This document shows, one piece after another, positions 45,656-57,949 of a DNA stretch of 64,000 nucleotides (positions are counted from its first letter, which is position 1; every line of letters starts with the position of its first letter). The notes under the pieces were generated by a model, which worked only from the letters and a program-made list of their open reading frames with translations, searched no databases and was not told the DNA's origin. The stretch spans positions 14,659,501 to 14,723,500 of the forward strand of contig NC_044590.1 in the NCBI RefSeq assembly GCF_901933205.1, in the 5' to 3' direction. Made by a program: the position numbers and the translations under genes. Source of the DNA: Camarhynchus parvulus (lineage: Eukaryota; Chordata; Aves; Passeriformes; Thraupidae).

Positions 45656-48600
45656 TCTATCTGTATCACAAACAAAAACTAAAACTTAAACTTTACACAC
45701 AGTCTTCACTTAAAACTAGGTTTCTCTGTGGCACACAACGGCTTTCTCTATCTTTCTGCATTACTTACTAAGTGCAACTAGGTCTTTGAGCAAAAACAAT
45801 TCTACGGATGGGTTTATCTTTGCCTGAGGTGGGAGTAATCTAAACAGTCTTTCTTAAAATACTTTTCATGTGTACAACAGGGACTTTATCTCTATCTACT
45901 GTGTGCAGTGGTTCAGACTGGGCAGGACTAGCTCGATTTATGGACTTTCTGGTGTTGACTATCTAGGTGGCTTTTGCTAGGTTCATTTCTCAATTTCTAA
46001 AAGTCCTCCCCCTGAGTGCTTTCAGGGTAGTTTTAAGTAGTCTATTGCACCGTTCAACTTTCTCGGCAGCTGGTGCATGATAGGGGATATGATATATCCA
46101 TTCAATGCTATGTTCTCTGGCTCAGGTGTTGATAAGGCTATTCTTGAAATGAGTCTCATTATCTGACTCAATTCTCTCAGGGGTGCTATGTCTCTACAGG
46201 ATTTGCTTTTCTAGGCTAAGGATGGTGTTCTTGGCAGTGGCATGAGGCACAGGGTGGGTCTCTAACTATCTAGTGGTGGCTTCTACTATGGTCAGCACGT
46301 AGCGCTTGCTCTGGCGTGTCTGGGGCAGTGTGATGTAGTCAATCTGCCAGGCCTCCCATACTTGTACTTGGACTACTGCCCACTATACCAGAGGGGCTTC
46401 ACTCGCTTGGCCTGCTTGATGGCAGCACACGTCTCACAGTCATGGATAACTTGTGAAATACTGTCTATGGTTAGATCTACTTTTCGGTCTCGTGCCTACT
46501 TATAGGTGGCATCTCTACTTTGATGACTTGAGGCATCATGGGCCTATCGAGCTAAGAACAACTCTTCTTTATGTTGCTAATCTAAGTCTATCTTTGACAC
46601 TTTTATTTTTGCTGCCAGATCTACTTGCTCATTGTTTCGGTGTTCTTCATTAGCTTGACTTTTGGGGACATGGGCATCAACATGACGGACTTTCACAGGT
46701 AGTTTTTCTAACTGAGCGGCAATGTCTTTCTATTCATCAGCAGCTCAGATCGGTTTTCTCTTACGCTGCTAGTTGGCTTTTTTCTACTTCTCTAGCCATC
46801 TCTACAGTGCGTTGGCTACTATCTATGAATCAGTGTAAAGGTAGAGCTTTGGCCACTTCTCTCTCTCAGCAATGTCTAGGGCCAGCTGAACAGCTTTGAG
46901 TTCAGCAAGTTGGCTTGATCTACTTTCTCTATCGGTAGCTTGTGCAACTTGTCGTGTGGGGCTCCATACAGCTGCTTTCTACTTCTGGTTCATCTTTACG
47001 ATGCGACAGGAACTGTCAGTGAAAAGAGCGTAGCGCATTTCTTCTGGGGGCAGCTGGTTATATGGAGGAGCTTCTTCAGCACGTGTTACTGGTTCTTGTT
47101 CTTCTTCGTCAGTCAGACTAAAGTTCTCACTTTCTGGCCAGTTTGTAATTATTTCCAGAATCTCAGGGCGATTTGGGTTTCTAATACGGGCGCGCTGTGT
47201 GATGAGAGCAATCTACTTGCTCCATGTAGCGTCAGTGGCGTGGTGGGTGGTGGGAACTTTCCCTTTAAACATCTACCCCAGCACCGGTAGTCGGGGTGCC
47301 AGGAGGAGTTGTGCTTCTGTGCTAATCACTTCTGAGGCAGCCTGGACTCTTTCATAGGCAGCTAAGATTTCTTTCTCTGTGGGAGTGTAGTTGGCTTCGG
47401 ACTCTCTGTAGCTTCGACTCTAAAATCTCAGGGGTCGGCTTCGAGTCTCTCTAGGCGCTTTCTGCCAAAGGCTCTAGGACAAGCCATGGTTCCCGGCTGC
47501 AGAGTAGAGCACGTTCTTCACTTCTGATCTTGTCTTGACTGGGCTAAGGGCAACTGCATGAGCGATTTCTTGCTTGATCTGGGCAAAGGCTTGTTGCTGC
47601 TCTGGGCTCCAGTGGAACTCGTTCTTTTTGCGGGTGACTAGGTAAAGAGGGCTCACAATCTGACTGTATTCAGGAATGTGCATCTTCTAAAAACTTATGG
47701 CACTCAGGAAAGCTTGCGTTTCTTTTTTGCTAGTTGGTGGAGACATAGCGGTGATTTTGTTGATGACTTCAGTGGGAATCTGACGCCGTCTGTCTTGCCA
47801 CTTCACTCTTAGGAACTGGATCTCTCGGGCAGGTCTTTTGACTTTGCTCTTCTTGATAGCGAAGCTGGCTTCTAGCAGAATCTTGATGATCTTCTCTCTT
47901 TTCTCAAATACTTTTATTGCCGTGTTTCCTTACACAATGATGTCATCGATGTACTGCAAGTGCTCTGGAGCTTCACCCTTTTTTAGTGCAGTCTGGATCA
48001 GTCTATGGCAGATGGTGGGACTGTGTTTCTACTCTTGGGGCAGTCGGTTCTAGGTGTACTGCACGCCTCTCCAGGTGAAAGCAAACTGGGGCTTGCATTC
48101 TGCTGCCAGAGGAATGGAGAAAAATGCGTTAGCAATGTCTATAGTGGCATACGACTTTGCTGCCTTGGACTCCAGCTCGTACTGGAGTTCCAGCATGTCC
48201 GGCACAGCAGCGCTCAGCGGTGGAGTCACTTCATTCAAGTCACGATAGTCTACAGTCAATCTCCATTCTTTGTCAGACTTGCGCACAGGCCAGATGGGAC
48301 TGTTGAAGGGTGAGTGAGTCTTGCTGACCACCTTTTGGCTCTCTAGCTCACGGATCATTTTGTGGATGGGGATCACAGCATCTCGATTCGTCCTGATACT
48401 GCCGGCGGTGCACTGTTGAGGTGGCAATTGGCACTCGTTGCTCTTCTACTTTCAGGAGACTTACTGCGGATGGACTTTCTGATAGTCTAGGCAAAGTGTT
48501 CAACTGCTTGATGTTTTCTGCCTCTACAGCAGCTATGCCAAAAGCCCATCTGAGTCCCTTTGGGTCTTTGTAATAGCCGTTCCGGAGGAAATCTATGCCC

Positions 48601-48900
48601 AGAATACACGGGGCCTCTGGGCCAGTCACAATAGGATGTTTTTTCTACTCTTTCTCAGTCAGGCTCACCTCGGCTTCTAACAGGGTCAATTGCTGTGATC
48701 CCCCCGTCACCCCGGCAATGGAAATGGGTTCTGCCCCCACATGTCCCGATGGTATTAGGGTACACTGCGCACCAGTATCAACTAAGGCATTGTACTTTCG
48801 TGGTTCTGATGTGCCAGGCTATCGGATCTACACCGTCCAGAAAATCTGGTTTTCCCGTACTTCTCCTTGGCTAGAGGCAGGGCCCCTCTAACCCTGGGTA
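45656..48900 (-). pseudogene. pol: ERVL-like pol remnant (protease, RT, RNase H, integrase)
   Basis: On the minus strand a protease DTGA motif lies at 48768-48779. An open RT segment at 48050-48427 holds SPIWPVRKSD and RLTVDYRDLNEV. The catalytic YIDD codons are at 47942-47953. An RT thumb/connection segment is at 47474-47683, RNase H near 47000, and integrase about 46000-46700. The frame is broken by many TAG and TAA codons at places where Trp (TGG) is expected in this family, for example at 48050-48052 and 48029-48031. GGN glycines have become AGN or GAN at several sites. The damage is therefore mostly one substitution type, not random decay. Confidence 0.88.
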
Positions 48901-50264
48901 TACATGGTAGAGGTACTTTCTAGGGGATCTGACAGATCATACTCAGCAGCTCGGTCATGGGAGGTTGAGGCTACTTTTACTTTACTGGAGTTCTCTCGAT
49001 TAGTGTTTCCCTCTTTGAGTTGACGCACTCGTGCTGCCAGGACAGAAGTGGGTTTTCTATCTCACCTTCCCATGTCTTCCCCATGATCACGCAGGAAAAA
49101 CTACAGGTCAGCTCGTGGGGTGTACCCTCTCTCTGTAGTTGGGGAACGTTGGACTCTGACTCTGGGGCTTGTGACTCGCACTGGTGCCATATGGGAACTG
49201 TTCTTCCTCACCTCTTCCCTCATCTCCCTCATCTCTTCTCTGAGTTCTTGGACTACGGCAGAGACATGAGCCTGCATTGGGCCATTAATCATACTTTCAT
49301 AATTCTTAAGCTTGTTGGCCACAGAACTCACTGTCTCTCGGTTGGTGTCAGCATTAATTGTTGCAATAAAGGTGGTGTATTGGGATGGCTTTAGATTTGC
49401 CAGGCTCTACAACATTTGCCCCGTGCACCTGACTTTGTCGGGGTCATTATCATGCTGTCCATCCCTCCCAAAAAGTACTTCCAACACTGCCACTTCTCTC
49501 AGCTGTTGGATCTTTTCTTCAAGAGTCTTCCAGCGCATTCTATGGTGGTGCTCTTGCATTCTTTCTCTGTGAACAAACCTCTCTCTGACACTTATTAAAA
49601 GCCGCTCTCAGAGGGAAAGGGACCCTGGCTCCCTTACAAAAATCTGATTGATACTTGAGTCTTGGGTCAAGGGTGCCAAATTCCTTGCCTCACCACCATC
49701 CAGCTGGACACCTGTACCCATAAGATCTCAGACCTGAAGTAGCCAGGTTGTATAAGCTTCACGTCCCCGTCGTACAATGTCTTTGTGCAGATTACGGAGA
49801 CTTTCAAATGCGTCAGGGACTTCGGTGATGATCGCAACTTCTGGTTCTCCTGTGGCTTGTGAGGGCCCTCTCCTATCTGGGTGCTCTGCTTTCATCTTAG
49901 ATCTCCTTGTTTCTACAGGGGCAACTGCTGCTGGCTGTGATTGCCTTTGCAATTCAGCTGGAGCTTGGACAGTTGTAACATCTGTGGGTTCTGCTGCTGC
50001 TGCACTGTTAGACTCTCCCTCTTCAGGGTGGGGGGAAGGCCTCTCACCAGCTGGGGAAGTGTATTCTTTCAGCATCTGGCCTATCTCCTTCACCAAACCC
50101 CCCACCCAATCTGGGTAGTTCACATCTGGAGTGGGTTGTGGGGCAGGGTCAGGCTCTGGGGCAGCAGCATCCCTAGCTGGGGTGGGCTGTGGGGCAGGGT
50201 CAGGCTCTGGGGCAGCAGCATCTCTAGACTCTGGTGGCGCATTAGGTTCTGGGGTAGGTGTCAT
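48901..50264 (-). pseudogene. gag: ERVL-like gag remnant
   Basis: The start lies at 50264 on the minus strand. The first 178 codons (down to 49728) are open and begin with a proline/alanine-rich segment containing a duplicated EPDPAPQPTP unit, followed by a basic and acidic stretch. A later segment (49101-49331) has a charged coiled-coil-like run (LREEMREMREEV). The first half, next to the primer site, is clearly less edited than pol. The later part has stops. The identification rests on position and composition, because I do not recognise a standard capsid motif. Confidence 0.65.
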
Positions 50265-50786
50265 GGTAGTTATCTAGGTAAGTCTCCCCTTCTCTCTGAA
50301 TGCTAAATAGAGCAGGCTTATCAGCAACACCAGCCACTGTATGATATCATTAATATTTAGAGTGGATCTGAACCCTTCAAAAACTGGTGGGGCAGACTCA
50401 AAGAAATGGCTAAAAGGTTGGGAGAAGATTTCGCCTGGGGTCATTTCCTTACAGCAGGTGCCATTATTAAAGTAACCCCAAAAACACACACTTAATGTGT
50501 GATAGCTGTGAATCTATGTGCCTGCTTTCCAGAGGAAGTTAAAAATCCATGAATTCCTCACCTTATTCACCCATAACACAAACCGGATAACAGACACAGT
50601 AGCCTTGGTTATAGGACCCATGTTTAGATAAGGGCCTATAAATGGGAGAAATACAGCCACGATCACGTGCCACCCAAACCGGGGCAAGTTGGACCACATG
50701 GTGTCGCTTAATGAGGTTTCTATAGCCACACACAAAAGTTAGATTACTCAAGAACTGTTATTCCCTTTTGGTTTCTGTGCCCTCGA

Positions 50787-50804
50787 GCCCCACGTTGGGC
50801 GCCA
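50787..50804 (-). promoter_or_regulatory. Primer binding site, tRNA-Lys type
   Basis: Read on the minus strand the 18 bases are TGGCGCCCAACGTGGGGC, five bases inside the 5' LTR. This is the pattern complementary to the 3' end of a tRNA-Lys used by many retroviruses. It also confirms the minus orientation. Confidence 0.9.
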
Positions 50805-50809
50805 AAATC

Positions 50810-51484
50810 TGTCTTGGTTTGGAAAGACAGGAGTCTGCTAAGGAAGGCAGGAGCCTCCCCTGAAATTGAGAATGTAAACCCTCCCCACCCCTCCGAATTG
50901 CTACAATTTTAAATTAAGGGGCTCTCAGGCAAAGATATGGGAGCAGGCAATAACAGTTCTTTAATAGGGAAGAAATAAAAAGGATAAAATAAACAATACA
51001 GTCTACTGGAACAACACTGACAGAGTCAGAACTTAACTTGACACCCTGTGGGTCCGGGTGTTGGTGGCAGTCCGATTGAAAATGTGGCTGCAGTCTTCTG
51101 AAGTATCAGGCGTGATTCTGTTGGAGCAAGGGGAATCTGTAGAGAAGGATGTAGTCTTCCTCTGAAGATCCAGGAGGAAAAGGCAGCTGCTGTTCTTCTG
51201 GGGAATCTCGTGGAGAACAAAACTGAACTGCAATTTCAGAATCTCAGAGTATATGGGGTAGCAGTGCTTGGCTCTTCTTTCTGGGCGGAGCATCTCACAA
51301 TGGGATGTTACAGTTCTTATCAGTCATGCACTGATATTCAATAGTCTGTTATCAGCGGAGGTCCCCTCCCGAGGAAGGTGTGAATGTGGTCATTCAAAGA
51401 GAGAGATAAGGCAAACTGCTCACTTGACAAGGTAATCAGCCATACAGATGGTAATGGAAAACATCTTGCATGCAATCTTCAACA
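50810..51484 (-). repeat. 5' LTR of the ERVL-like provirus (unedited)
   Basis: 675 bp, TG...CA on the minus strand. It keeps the C-rich (sense G-rich) blocks that are altered in the other LTR, such as CCTCCCCTG at 50854-50862 and CTCCCCACCCCTCC at 50881-50894, so it serves as the unedited reference. Confidence 0.93.
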
Positions 51485-53114
51485 CCTCTGAAATGGATTC
51501 AGTGTAGGCGAAGTGGTTTTTCTTGGAGCAGAAATAAGCAATCTTTCATAGCCTTAATTTTTTCCCTGTGTAAAATCGAATCTCATGTCACTCTCAAGTG
51601 CTGGGAATGGAGAGAACCAAGCAGGGGCTTTCTGATGAGAACTTTCCTTGCAGGATCAAGCCTTTGGTCCTTGAAGAGCTGGAGAGTGGTCTATCTCTTG
51701 AAGTGTCTTTGCTCTCTTCTCTCGTCAGGGCTCCTTGCACATGTGGATTGACATGTTTCCAAACGATGTCCCTGCACCACCGCCCGTCAGCGTCAAACCA
51801 CGACTGCCTGTCAGGTAGCACCTGTGGGGGTAGACCTGGGGCTGGTGGGCTGCAGGGAGGATCAATGTCCCTTGCCATGGCTGGTGGGATGTGCCACAGG
51901 GGACTGGCTGAGGGTCCGTGCTAGTGTAGCATGTAGACCTCTTTCCTCCAATTCTGACCACAGGATGTTCTCTTGAGTGTATCATGTTGGGCCCTAAGAG
52001 CTTCAGCTGCACAAAGGTTTGGGGAAGGGTTGGTCAATGTCTCTATGGCTGGACATAAAGATAATAGAAACCCAGGCCAGAGTTACTCATCAAACTCTCT
52101 TCTGGCTAGTGGACAGATGTCCTTGGGAGTCTGGAGAAATGGAGTTGAGGGAGGAAATCTGCTGTTTTCAAGGATCTAAGGGTACTTTTGAGATGGAGGA
52201 TCCAGGTTATTCTCTGACGTTCACCTGAAAGGAAAAGAGATAATAAACATGAATTTCAGCAAGGGAAACTCTAGCTGACTATAGGGAAAATATCTTCCCA
52301 GTGAGAGTGAAGCCACCCTGGAATAGGGACAGAATGACTCAGATGTGCTAGGATGTCCATCCTTTGTGATATTAAAAACTGATGCAGACAAGGCCCTGCA
52401 CAATTGACCTACTATGAAGCTAGAGCAAGAGCTTGGAGCAGAGACTGCAGAGATCCCTTCTTGCCTAAGCTTTTCTGTGCTCCTATGGCTTAGTAGAGCA
52501 GGGTGGATTTCCCATGCAACGGGGATTTGGTTTGCAAAAGCTACCTGTATTGGCTGTGGGTGTTTGTCTTGTAGGGTTGTAGTGTCCAGAAAGGGTTTTA
52601 TGCCTAGCAGTGAGACTGCTGGGCTGTGCTTGGCGGGAGGAGCAGAGGGAACCACACTGCTGGGAATTTTCAAGTCCTGCTGCTCTGGCGTTGTGCTCAG
52701 GGCTTGATCTGCCCTCCCATGCACCAGGGACAAGGGAATGTGTCTCACCTCTGTGTCCTTCCCACAGCTATGAGCTCCGTGTGATTATCTGGAACATGGA
52801 CAATGTGATCCTTGATGATGTCAACCCAGTAACAGGAGAGCCTTCCAGTGACATCTACGTGAAAAGGTCTGGTGGGAATGAGTGGGAGGCCAGAGCCTGG
52901 CTGCCCTGCTCCCTGCCCTGGCCCACATGCTCACTTGCCTCCTCTGAACCTCTGGTGTGAGGTGCCTACTCCAGTCCTCTTCATGGGCTGCTCTAGCCCC
53001 AGAGATGTTGTCCAGGTGTTGCTCTGGTTTGACCCTTTCCTGCTACCCCGTGGTGTTCAGTGCTTCCATTCTTCTGCTCTGCCTCTCAGGCTGGCTGACA
53101 AGGGTAGAGGATAA

Positions 53115-53519
<405 letters not shown>

Positions 53520-54439
53520 TGAGCTACAGACAAAGCCTGGAGATAGGCACCTCCCCTACACAGACATGTAGTGCTTACATGCTTGTCCCAGGGCCTTGGT
53601 GTATTTTTTCAGGGCCTGTCACATCACAGGACTTCCAGGTTCTGCTTCCTCACAACCTTTCCAATAAACTTGCTTGTTTTCTGTGCTCTTAGATATGCAG
53701 ATCTCAAAGTCTGGGCTTAAGAACACTTTTCCCAGGACCTTATGTTGTGGGAACAGGGACAACCTGTGTGAGACTAGACAACCTTTGTGAGACTATTGTC
53801 ACTTGAGTTGCTGGGACCTCAGAGCTCCCTGGATGCTCTGAAACTTCCCAGTAATAAAACCTGCTGAGCTGGGCATGCAGCAAGGCCCAGTGCCAAAACA
53901 GAGCTAGTGGTGATTCCCCACATATTATGCTAGCACAAGTACTGCTGATTGTCTCCCACTTCTGCTGTCATCCCCAAGATTATAGCACTCTGTTCAGTTG
54001 TTCCTCCCTTCTTCAAATGTTAACCTCCCTACTAAAAAGCAGCCCCTTTCCCCTACTATCTCCTGGGCATGTTTAAACTCTCCTTATACTTCACCTTTCA
54101 TGGTGTATTTAAGAGGCTTTACTGCTAGAGGAACTTCCAGTGGTTCAGCCATGAAGAATTGAGGCACTGAAGAAAGCATTAACAATTCCAATGATTTCTG
54201 GCATGTATAATCTCAGGAACTTCTAGACAGTAAGAGGCTTCTGCAGGGTTTATTGCAATCTCCTGCCCCAAGACGGGCTGGATGCACTGTAGGTCAGGTT
54301 GCTTAGGACATTTTCTGGGTGGGTTTTGATTATCTCCAAGGATGGATTCCTAGCATGCTTCTGGAACCCTTTCCCTGGCTGCACCTTTCTCACAATTCTC
54401 AAGTTTTCTTACTTGCAGCATTTTGTGTCTGTTGCCATA

Positions 54440-54803
54440 GGTGCTTTCATTACGCATTTCTGAGAAGGGTCTAGCTCCATCTGCTATCTAGCTTCCTTTT
54501 GGCTGTGAGGGATGCAGTAAGATCACCCTCTTGACCTCTCTTCTCTGGACTGAACATATATGTGTCTCTCACCCCTCTAGCTGTGGCACCTACTTCATAC
54601 TTGACTATCTCAGCCAATAAAAACTATTTAGTTGACACCTTTCTTGTATTGGGGGTCCAAAACTGGGCACAGTATCCAGACGCAGTCTCACTTGGAAATG
54701 AGAAGGGAACACTCACATCCCTTGTCTGCTTTTACCAGTACAGACCAGGACGTGGTAAGATTGTTTTGTTGCAAGAGCTCAGTGCCAGAGTGGAACAGGA
54801 ACT
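54440..54803 (-). mobile_element. Probable old CR1 fragment next to the provirus
   Basis: GGTCCAAAACTGGGCACAGT, GTATCCAGACGCAGTCTCAC and CTTCTCTGGACTGAAC resemble, in order, the CR1 3' region on the minus strand. It is diverged, and the ERVK-like provirus lies at its right edge. Confidence 0.5.
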
Positions 54804-54809
54804 CATTCC

Positions 54810-55148
54810 TGTTGTATTGCATCTAGCTGTCCCCTCCCATACCTGGTTCGGTGGGCTGTCCCACGGGTGGTCCCTCCCCATTGGCATCCCATTGGCCATG
54901 GTCCTCTTTCCTCGCCCCCTCTCCCCTGGACAAAACCCCATAGCAGGCTGTCTGGGGTTCTCTTTCTTCACCTGGGTGGCTGCACCACCTCACGTCCTGT
55001 CTCAAGCTAATAAACGGATACCTACACCCACGTGGAGGAAGAGCGCTCCTTGTGTTTTGTCCTTCGTCTATGCTGGTTCCGTGCTGGGCTTGGATTCGTG
55101 CTGGCCAGATTGGACTCATATAAGCCCAGAAACCCACGGAACGCAGCA
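54810..55148 (+). repeat. 5' LTR of the ERVK-like provirus
   Basis: TG...CA, 339 bp, with an AATAAA signal at 55009-55014. It differs from the 3' LTR at three bases: a C/T in the TTTC[C/T]TCGCC block, a G/C in CCCTG[G/C]ACAA, and C/T in CCTCA[C/T]GTCC. Confidence 0.92.
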
Positions 55149-55972
55149 GGTGGCTCCCAACGTGTTTGTCACCCACGACGACCACGAAGAGGCTGGTACT
55201 CCCCACTGGTGGATTATGTTAGCTTTTGGGAATTCCACCTTCCTCTGCCTTTTTGTCGCATTTTTGCTGGTGAAAAGCCTGAGGTTGGACCGACATCCCG
55301 CCAGCGCCCGAGGCGGACCGGTTCCGGCGAGGAACTTTTTACAGCCATCACAGCCTAGACACAGTCCCCAGAGCGGGGTGAGTATTCCCCACGGCTGTTA
55401 GGGGACCCCGGGGGGACCCTCAGAGGGTGGGGGGGCACTCCCGGTGCAGGGAAAATCCAGTCCTAAAGAGGATTTGCGGTTTCCGCGCGGCTGCGCGGCA
55501 GCGCGGCTCCGCCACTCCGGCAGTGCCTGTGCACGGTTTCAGGGACTCCAGCAGCGTTTACCCACGGCGAGCGGCTCCCGGGGCCGGTGGCACCGCCGCC
55601 GGGGAGCATGGGTTCGCAACACAGGCGAGATTCGCGCGTTCCACTGCTGCGGCAGCGCGGGCGGAGGGGCAGACTCTGCCGCTTGTGTTTTCGCTGGGAG
55701 CGGAGGACCCAGAGCGGCGCCGGCACCTGGCACGGAGGAGCTCCAGCCGACCACGTGGCAGCCACGTGGTGGGGGGTTGCCGAGCAGCTGCTGCTCACCC
55801 TTTTAAAAAGCCGCGGGGGCTTACGTAAACAGCTTCGTCTCCCCCGCAGAGGCGGCGGGGGGCGGGGGGAGCTGCCTGGATTCTTTCCCGGTTTGGCTGT
55901 GGACTAAGTGCTTTCGGTTTTCGTTTGTACAGGCTGTGAAAAGGTAGATTTACGTGCTGCAAAAAGCTAAAA
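55149..55972 (+). other. ERVK-like leader with primer binding site
   Basis: Two bases after the LTR comes TGGCTCCCAACGTG (from 55151). It agrees with the tRNA-Lys-type primer site at 13 of the first 14 bases and then diverges, so the primer tRNA is uncertain. The rest of the leader is very GC-rich (about 55400-55860) and should contain the packaging signal and the splice donor for env mRNA. Open frames of 100-130 codons here are by-products of the GC content. Confidence 0.65.
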
Positions 55973-57949
55973 ATGGGTGCGAAGTTTTCTGTAGCGCAGA
56001 GGAGCATTTATACCCTACTTTTAAAACTCCTAAGTAGTCAAAAGGTTACAGTTTCCAAAGCAGTTCTGAAACAGTTTGCAAGTTGGTTGTATCTTCATTT
56101 TCCTGAGCTTACCCAGCACAATGTTAACTCTATGTCTACCTGGAACAAAATTGGAGCGGTGTTAACAGCAAAGGTCGAACAGGGAGATAAAACAGTGTCT
56201 CCGTTTTTCCCTGTGTTCCTGGTCATTCGGAAAGAGGTTTCACAAAGAGATGTAAAAGGAAAGCCAGAGGAAATCTCACCTGCAGTTTCCCCTGTCCCCA
56301 AGCCCAAACCCTCCGCCCCTGAACTGAGAGAAAGTGGTGTTTCCCGGCAATTACGGGGTGCCTGGTGCTGCCAATGCTGCTGCCCTCCCTCCCATTCCCA
56401 AAATGGCTGCGACCACATGGTGGGCATGCATAATGCTGCTGGCCGCATGGCTGGAGCCCAAAATGGCGGCAGCCACATGTTTCAGCCCCCCACTCACCCT
56501 TCTTCTTCCCACAATCCCTTTGGCCCACCTGTCCCCTCCCCCAACCCCTTCCGGTCCAACAATCCCTTCCTTCCCCTAGACGCTCCTCCCCCTCCCTTCG
56601 GGTCTCCGCCCCCCATTGCATCATCCGGTTCCCACGGTTGCCTCGCCCCCCTGCCTGCAGCCCCCTTACCTGGGCCCCAAGAGGGTCGAGGGCTGGGGGG
56701 ATGCGGCCAGGGCCTGGGGGGGTGGGGCCCTGCCCGGTTCCCACGGGGGTGGGGCAGGGGGAGGGGAGGTCCCTCCTCCCAGTTACCAAGGTGCCGGGGT
56801 GGGGGGGGCAGAGGCAGGGGGTGTAACCCCTCCCAGTCTCCAGGGGGGTGGGGTAAAGGACGTTTCCCTGCCTGCTTCCCAACGCAGTGGGGGAGTGCGT
56901 GGTCCCCTTCCTGGTCCCCAAGGCGGTGTGGCATGGGGAGGGGGTAGCCCCCCCACCGGGTCCCATGGGGGTGGGGCTGAAGGGACAAATCCTGGAGTCC
57001 CAAACCGGGAGGAAGGATTTATCCCCATGGTAGCCCCTGTCCAATACACAGGTGGTAGGACTGGTCCTAGAACATACCAGCCCTTCTCATATCACTCTAA
57101 GTGTGAGTTATGTAAAAGTCAATTAGAATTTGGAAGAAATAGTGAAATTTTTAGAAGCATGATGAAAGCCACGTTAACATCTCTTGAATTTGTTCCTGCT
57201 GACATTGTAGATCTTTTCCGATGCTTGCTTACCCAGTCAGAGTTCGACCTATGGGAAAGCTCTTGGAAGAGATTGCTTAGGGATCTCATGGAAGAACTTA
57301 AACAAAACCCCCAGGGTGCCAAAGATTTAGAGAATAATAACATTACTTATGAACATCTGTGTGGTGAAGGGGAGTGGGCTAAGCCGGAGGACGAGGCTCG
57401 GGTGTTGTCAAAATTCAATAAGATGAAATCCTCTAGATAAGATTTCAAATATTGCACATAAGGCTTTTAACCAGCTACCAACTGCTGAAGCTAGTGGTAG
57501 CTTCTTTGACAATAAACAGTCTCCTTCAGAAAGTTTCTTGCAGTTTGTCGACCAGCTCCGTGCACAGGTTGAGAGACAAGTTCGGGACCCCAACACACAG
57601 ATGGAGATAGTGAAAGAGATGGCACAGAGGAATGCCAATGAAGTCTGCAGCAGGGTACTCCTTGGACTGCCCCTCAACCCCCCACCTACACTGGCAGAGA
57701 GGATGGAAGCCTGTGCTAGGAAGGCGGAACTGTTTGCTGCACGGGAAACGGGGTCAACGCTGACAAGCCCAGAGATGGTGGCCGCTGCAGTCAGGAGGCA
57801 ACACATGTCACCAGAGCAACTTCATCTGCTTCATATGCAAGAAACCAGGACACTTTGCCCAGGACTGCCCCCAAAGCCAGCAACTAAAGACACCCTTCAC
57901 ACCAAAAAACCCCGATGCCAGCGCCCACCCGCTCGGCGCCTCGACATAA
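55973..57949 (+). pseudogene. gag: ERVK-like gag, frame-broken
   Basis: Matrix starts at ATG 55973 with an N-terminal MGAKFS, a myristoylation-type signal. A proline-rich region follows, then a Gly/Pro-rich degenerate repeat (about 56690-56990), capsid (57050-57815) and a zinc knuckle of the form CX2CX4HX4C at 57827-57868. The matrix and zinc knuckle are in one frame, the first capsid half one base on (open to 57440), and the second capsid half one more base on (57436 to about 57815). Three indels are implied, together a multiple of three. Gag would end at TAA 57947-57949. Confidence 0.85.
57904..57910 (+). promoter_or_regulatory. gag-pro -1 ribosomal frameshift site
   Basis: The heptamer A AAA AAC lies exactly in the zinc-knuckle (gag) frame, 37 bases before the gag stop. 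A one-base back-slip enters the protease frame. This heptamer is the classic slip site of betaretrovirus gag-pro junctions. The GC-rich bases just after it could form the stimulating structure. Confidence 0.8.

Larger units (their letters stand above)
44955..51489 (-). mobile_element. ERVL-like provirus, complete outline, hypermutated
   Basis: Two 675-bp LTRs (44960-45634 and 50810-51484) bound an internal region read on the minus strand, with 5-bp target duplications CCTCT at 44955-44959 and 51485-51489. The order is 5' LTR, primer site, gag, protease, reverse transcriptase, RNase H, integrase and 3' LTR. I see no env. The 5-bp duplication and pol type suit class III (ERVL). All LTR differences and a large share of the internal damage are G-to-A on the sense strand before G. 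It lies antisense in a ferlin intron. Confidence 0.93.

Noticed and set aside
55427..55907. Leader ORFs of 106-133 codons upstream of ERVK-like gag
   Set aside because: Arg/Ala-rich frames in several registers of a GC-rich leader. Nothing suggests an accessory protein.
56223..57044. Long open frames on the minus strand opposite gag (up to 273 codons)
   Set aside because: The region is a C/G-rich repeat with few stop-forming bases on that strand. The composition explains the length.
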